From: Sordaria brevicollis
Taxonomy: Eukaryota > Ascomycota > Sordariomycetes > Sordariales > Sordariaceae
Assembly: GCA_033439795.1 (NCBI GenBank)
Contig: JAUTDP010000002.1
Location: 4,712,001 to 4,776,000 of the forward strand
Direction of reading: 5' to 3'
Length of the DNA: 64,000 nucleotides
Both the position numbers and the translations under genes were made by a program. Under the pieces are notes generated by a model. That model had not been told where the DNA came from. It searched no databases and worked only from the letters and a program-made list of their open reading frames with translations. Shown piece after piece: positions 58,027 to 64,000 of the stretch; positions within the stretch are counted from its first letter, which is position 1; every line of letters starts with the position of its first letter.

Positions 58027-60790
58027 AGCAACTCCGGAATATCTTGATCTCACCAGCTTGGAGGCGAAACAGTGGTAATCGGCCCGTCAAACCCTACCTT
58101 ACTCTGCTTATGTACCGTCCTATGTTTAATTATGGAAGTTGTAGATAAATTCGGTCCAGTTTATCTCTGCAATATCCAGCCCTTTGTACCTCGATGGCCT
58201 CCGTTCCAGCCCACCATCTTCGCCACCAAACTTCAGTTCCGTCCGTCTTGATATGTCCCAGAGTATCAACCTGTCTGGGAACCGTTACACGAGGGATTTG
58301 AATGTCCTTGGCTTTCCAAATTGGAACATATCCATGGTCCGAGAGGAATGAAGCGAAAAGTCCAGTGACCAGAGATGGCCTCGATTAAGAAACTCAAGAC
58401 GTATGATCGCCAAGTGATCTCCCAACTCTGCACTGAGTACCGCTACAGCGAATGTGTCGACGACGATTTTTAGCCTTTGCACTTCTCATCGCGGACTTGC
58501 CAGGCCTCCGTTTTGTGCAACAGCGATGGCTTATTTACAAGCGAGCTGTGCCATTCCAGCATCGTCCAGAGTCATCTCGCTTCGGCCCTGCCCAAGCTAC
58601 CAACTGACGATGACCATCATGCCAGTATGAGATCAAAGTGGTGAGACTCTGATTCCAAATCGTATTACAACTCAAGGCGAGGCCTCGAAATTCAGGATAT
58701 CAACACCTCCTGCAAATTTGATAACAGTCAGGCGGCAACAATGGCGCGGCGCGGTTCTCCCGTCCGTCCGTCAGCGCCGAAGCGGGAGGGTGGTCATCAT
58801 CTCATCCGGGGAAGCACTCGTGCGTCTCGTTGCCGTCGGTAGTTGATGTCGAAATATCGAAGCCGCTGACTCATGACTGATCCTTTTCATCAACCTCGTA
58901 TCAGATCAAGTTCTGATGTTGGCCATGATTTCCATCTATGACCGTGGAAGTCTAGCATGTTCCATGAACCCTAACCCGATTGTCAGTCCACTTGTTCCGG
59001 GTGCCAGTCGGGGTAACTTACCTTACGGTATTGCCGCGTATTACAGCGCGTAGATTACACCCACAGGGCTTTCTGTGAGAGGAAACCCTGTATCACAGTA
59101 CCATCCCTCGGAATCACCTCACTTCCCAAGTTTCCAACTCGAGAACCGGAACCAGCACCACACTGGGATTACCTCGGACAACTCCCGCCCAAAACCCAAT
59201 ACTAGGTTCTTGATAAAACCACGCAAAGCAAGTCCATAGCACAGCATCCCCTCCCAGATGAAAATGAGCGGTCACCTGAGATCACAAGCTCCTGCTGAGC
59301 CGCATCTTATCCCATGGAAACCTCCGTAGGTATGGTGTTGCAACTGCAATCCCGCCGGTTAGCATGAAGCGACAAAAGGGGGGGTGGCAAATTTTTCGAT
59401 AAGCGCGACTGAACACTGCAGCCCTTGCTTCCGTGGTTGACCAAGCAAGCAGGCAAGCAGGTAGGCTCATGATACCTTCGCTGATGTGATTCCGAGGACG
59501 GCAAGTAGCGAGTCCATAAACGAGAAGCATCTTTCGCACGTGCTCGCTGACCGCCTGCGTGAACGACGACTTGATATCGTCCAGGATGCCAGAGAACCTT
59601 CAGGGTCCATGGACAACACGCGGCTGTGATATGATGATATCCCCTAACGGTAGGTCGCTTGGCTAAACTCCCCCATGAAAACCCCGCGCGCGGGATCGTC
59701 CCTCGCTGGAACTTGTGCCTCCTCACATGGTGAGCCTTTTCAGCCTTCCTGATCAGGCAACCTAAAGCCGGGTTTGTACCCTGTCTGTAGGAGAAGACTG
59801 GCCAGTCAGCGAGAGCCGTTGCAGTGACAGGAAGATTGAGTTCAGGTTTGAAGGTGATGGAAAGATCACCACCCTAAACCCAGCTGGTCCGAACTGGGGG
59901 GAGCTGGGTCACCTAGGGTGTTATTGTCAGGGTCGGTCTACGAACAGCTACCCTTTTCTGACATAGAGCGACCATTTCCCATCCCAAAGCATCCGCAGCA
60001 GTTTCATCAACACCAGGGACGCTTCACACTGACGATAACCACCCCGAAAAAAAACGCTCGGTATCACTTCCGTCCTAAAACAACTTCCCCCCCAAAAGCT
60101 GGAACTTCTCCGCGGCAACGCTGGACACATATAGGACCACATGACTCCATTCGAAGCAAGCTGTGCCTCACTCGCCTTGTCCCGTTATTCCAGGCGAGCC
60201 AGGGTTAATTCTAACGTGCTACGCCTCCGCGGGGGCGCGGGACGCATACTGGGACTGTTACGCGGGGTGGACCACTTATAACTGAAGGTAGCATTGCTGC
60301 TGAGGAAGTGTTAATGCATTGGATGCAATGTCAGCACTCAGCGCCGAAGGACTGGCCGTTGCCTTGTGTGCTGGGCTGGTCTGCTGGAGCTACCTATCCT
60401 GGGGAGGGATGGGAGATGGGGTGGGATCGTGGGTGAGGCGGGTGAGGCGGGTGAGGGCGCGGGGTAGCTTGCTTGGCCTAGCTGGTCGGGTAGCCTGGGG
60501 CTGTCCCTGGGTGGTAAAACGGGGGGGAATTGGGAATTGCAGATGGAATAGTTTTCGCATGCGATAAAATCGAAAATTCAATTTTATTTTCATTCTGCGG
60601 AGGTGGAGAAATTCCCATGGCAAGAGCGAATCTCACCTGGGTCGGGTAGCCCTTTCCGTTTTCCCTTCCATAACGTCCGCTCCCTTGTCCGTTCCTTCCC
60701 CCACGTTTCCTTCAGGCCATGAATCACGAAAGACCCGCGAGACAGGTCCCCGAGAGTATCGTCAACTAACACAAACATGTCAAGTGTATC

Positions 60791-60838
60791 CCCTCGTCCC
60801 CTCGTCCCCTCGTCCCCTCGTCCCACTCGTCCCTCGTT
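60791..60838. repeat. CCCCTCGT tandem minisatellite
   Basis: Five to six copies of an 8-bp CCCCTCGT unit, with shortened units at the right end. Confidence 0.8.
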
Positions 60839-61581
60839 GCAAATCGCTAAGTTCACGTTTCTTCCATCTTCCCTTGTCCTCTGATACTCAGTGGCGCGGC
60901 CTTGCACAGAAATGGCATTTGCACGTCTGTACACTTCTCGAAGGGAACCACTTGACTTCTTCACCGGCTTCAGCTCGTCTTACAGGTACCACGTTTGCGC
61001 GACAAATGGAGCGCGGGTGATGAAAGAACGTGGATACTGGATGAAGATCTGGACTCTCTGGGGTACAAACGGACCTACGGAGTACAACAGGCGAGGAACC
61101 TCCGAGAATCTGCGCTTGATTACCTCTGGAGGCAAATTAAGTCGTTGGCAGTGCTTCTGGTGATCTCAGCTTGTCCAACCTGTGAATCCTTTGGGGGCTT
61201 TGGGGAGTAACCCCGTACGATAGCTGTGCGATTGAAGGAAAGCCAAGAGTGCGGGATGAGACCACAGAAAGGGGTACCGCGGGGCAGGTGAGAGGGTTTG
61301 TGAATGCTGAGTTTGACCTTTTGTAATATAGTATTCATTGGTTTGAGGTCAATGTTAACTCCGTTTCCGTTATTGAAATGGCGTTTCCTTCCCCTGTTTC
61401 GTTCTCTTTAAAAGATAGCAATTTAATATTAAAGTTCGCCTTACTTCCAGCACCACAACCCATCCTCAACATCACCACCCAAAACCACCACCACACTCTG
61501 AGACAACTCTAGACCCCGGAATCGCTGCCGAGCGCTTGGCCTTGTACACTTTCACAGTTCACACACACCCAAACAAACATC

Positions 61582-61683
61582 ATGACCACCGTCACCCGGG
61601 CGACTTTAGGCTTCATCACATCTAATCACCAGGACAGCCTGGTGAGAGATTCAGGGGCAAACTGCGCTATCACTTATACCTGA
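61582..61683 (+). CDS. possible small gene or first exon
   Basis: ATG at 61582 follows about 140 bases of CA/CT-rich sequence typical of highly expressed fungal leaders (CACCACAACCC..CACCACCAC..AACAAACATC). The frame reads 33 codons (starting MTTVTRATLGFITS) to TGA. A donor-like CTG/GTGAGA after codon 20 suggests it may be a first exon, but I could not follow a convincing second exon. No homology is recognised. Confidence 0.25.
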   Translation: MTTVTRATLGFITSNHQDSLVRDSGANCAITYT

Positions 61684-64000
61684 AGTCACTTAGACGCGCC
61701 ATCCGCAGTCTTCTACACCATCTTGAAGGTCAGCTCAGGGTCTTCACGACCTCGAAGGTAAAATCGAGGGTCCCCAGGCACCATCTCTCTCAAGTCATAC
61801 GGGTAGCAAAAGTCTTCAGGGTCTTCAGGGTCCGAGACCGCCAGTGTGCTTAGTGGTGATATGTCTTACTTCACCACCCTTAGTAGCAAACTGTGGTCGG
61901 GCCATTTTATTCTAGATCCCGTCGGTAAGTTCGGAGTCTCTTACCGGACCGTCGCGTGCATGTACGCACGAGTTGTCGTTGCTGCTAAATCAGTAGTGTT
62001 TGCAACCACCTGGTGATCTTCCAACAGGGGAAAACATGGGGAAACAATGGAAACAATGGCGCCACGATTGTCGTGATGGTGCGCTTGTTGTTTGGCTGCC
62101 AACTGCGCAGATGTCCAGAAGCTAGTGTCGAGATCTGAGGCGCAGACCATGTCGGCGTCTATTTCCTTCTATTGAAGTTCTCGTGAGGTTTCTCGTTGGT
62201 GGCGCCCCCGCACTAGTAACTTTGATATTGGGAGTTGCGTCGTGTTTCGACTTACCAAGTCTTCAAGTAAAATAACGGAGATGCTTCACTGGTTCTTGTC
62301 CAAGTTGCCTGATCATTAGTCCAACCACACTTCATGACTTCTCACCCAAAGAATCTCGAAAGTTCGTGATGCTGCCTAGAAGCATAAAGTTAACGCGTCC
62401 ACTCACACAACAGCACCCTGAACAAAACCCCGTCCGGATATTCTGATAGGGCTGAAAGTCTCCAATCAACGAATTTAGCCGTGTGGTCCTCTAAACCAGA
62501 GACCTCTTATAAACACCCTGGTTCCTCGTCAGTCTCGTTCTCCGCTGAGGAACCACATGGGCCCCTTCCAGTCATGCATCGGCTATATTGAGGATCTTGA
62601 AAGCCTACTCGTTGGAGTTGCGGTGCGTGACTCGCAGTTTTTTTTTTTTTTTTATCTTTGCTAGAATGGGATAGATTGTGAGTGGTTGATGGGAACACGT
62701 AGAGGTTAGTCTAGGCGCTTGGTGTTCGGTATTTGAACCTAACCTGTGGTTAATAAATGGTATTGTAATTCATGAATATTCGATGGAAGGTCCGAGTGAT
62801 CGACAAGATATCCAGATGCTGCAGCTTCAGGGTCCGTTCTGCGAACGGTCGTCGTGGATGGACAAGAGACAGAGTTGGACGTTCGTTGTGTTTGATGTTG
62901 ATGACATCGTGGGGTGTACCATAGCGCGATGCTCAGCCTCGGAGTTGCTGTGTTGTTAGAGTTTGCTGCCCACGCTTGTCACAGCATGAGACTTCTTCGT
63001 GGGGGGAAACCCGCGATGGTTTGTTGACGTGGCGCGACTAGCAAGATCTTCTGACCAGCAAAGTCTTCAAAGTAAGGCTTTTTCCGAGGTTAAAGCTGAC
63101 AACGACGACGTCTTCTGAGCACTGACAGCGAGGCAGCTATAGTGGGAAATGAACTGATGTTCGACGAAGCGCGGTCCGCTGTCAGCGTCCCATCCCGAGT
63201 CTGACTTCTGAGTCTCGAGTTTGAAATGTGATCAAAAAGTCAATTGGCGAGAGTGGATGGTGAATGATCCCCCAAGGTGAGACATCAATCAATCATCAGG
63301 TACTTTGCAAATGCTTCCACTTGCGCTCCGTCTGTGGTGTCCCGGTGAGATCAAGCTAAAGAATTGTTGAGATGCTGTGCTTGAGGTTGTACAGGGGATG
63401 TAAGTAGGTGATTAGGGATCTTCAGGATCGTCTACACCCTCCGGTATAGCGACGGGATAGAAGAAATGATAGAAATAGATAGCTGGATGAATCTGAGACG
63501 TCACCCCCATCGTGTTGGTGGTGTGCTTGATGTTTATGATGGCTGTCAGATGACGGCTCTGTATGGGATAGGGGACCGGCGCGCAGCCGGATGTCACCCT
63601 CCGGGTTCCGTTCCGAGATGTCCGGGCCGTTCACAGGTGTCAGCACAACAACCATCCGAACCGTGGCCGGACCACGGAACGCCGCAAACCCGCAACGGAG
63701 GGTAAGACTCCATACTCCACCTGAACTACATGTAAAATATTATCAGATGTAATCAATAACGAGAAATAATATCAATTACATATTTTATCGATCAATTTAT
63801 TGTCGTCCACTATTTCACCGAGACGGTAACTTACCTTACTCGCTCCCATCCCCACCGTTCGGACCGTTCGACCAAGCGTCCACCTGGCATCTGGGTGGGA
63901 ACGGGGATGAACCCTCATTGCTAGCTGGATCAGGGACCTCCCCGACTCATCAAGAGAACTGACTGACAACAACTGTCGTGACGAAGCTGTTTGTTATGGT

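Larger units (their letters stand above)
58027..64000. other. gene-poor region to window end
   Basis: Six kilobases of normal composition with no convincing protein gene. It contains a GGTGAGGCG-type repeat (about 60432-60460), CCCTCGT tandem repeats (60791-60838), recurrent CAGGGTCTTCA words near 61735-61830, and a T-run (62638-62653). A CA/CT-rich leader-like stretch precedes a 33-codon open frame at 61582. Confidence 0.5.

Overview
This window looks like nuclear DNA of a filamentous ascomycete, almost certainly Neurospora (Sordariales; probably N. crassa or a very close relative). Reasons: short GT..AG introns with CTAAC-like branch points; recognisable qde-2 (Argonaute) and nit-6 (nitrite reductase) genes; a single dispersed 5S rRNA gene; and long AT-rich blocks almost lacking CpA/TpG, the signature of repeat-induced point mutation (RIP). 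Species and linkage group are inferred from remembered gene neighbourhoods, not from a database search.

Layout. (1) 1-3663: qde-2, the Argonaute of the quelling pathway, with an RGG-rich N-terminus. (2) 3664-5522: spacer with degenerate repeats. (3) 5523-21729: a cluster for N-acetylglucosamine (GlcNAc) use. It holds an Ndt80-like regulator (ron-1 type), a GlcNAc-kinase-type hexokinase, GlcN-6-P deaminase, a GH3-GNAT fusion resembling N-acetylglucosaminidases, and GlcNAc-6-P deacetylase. A 5S rRNA gene sits inside it. Together these would release GlcNAc from chitin fragments, phosphorylate and deacetylate it, and deaminate it to fructose-6-phosphate. No GlcNAc transporter is seen here. (4) 22177-31121: an Lsb5-like VHS/GAT endocytic protein, an unknown protein with a conserved-looking C-terminus, and a large dynamin/SLIP-GC-like GTPase. 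(5) 32910-33784: a pair of 368-bp MITEs. (6) 34499-36952: a neutral ceramidase with two apparent frameshifts and an altered active-site motif. (7) 36953-41894: nit-6 with a promoter carrying NIT2-type (GATA) and NIT4/NirA-type sites. (8) 41895-64000: about 22 kb without a convincing protein gene. It holds a hAT-like element with another element nested in it, and two large RIP-degraded blocks (about 49.1-52.9 kb and 53.4-58.0 kb), the second bounded by terminal inverted repeats.

Exon coordinates were derived by hand from splice signals and reading-frame continuity. They are models, not transcript evidence.
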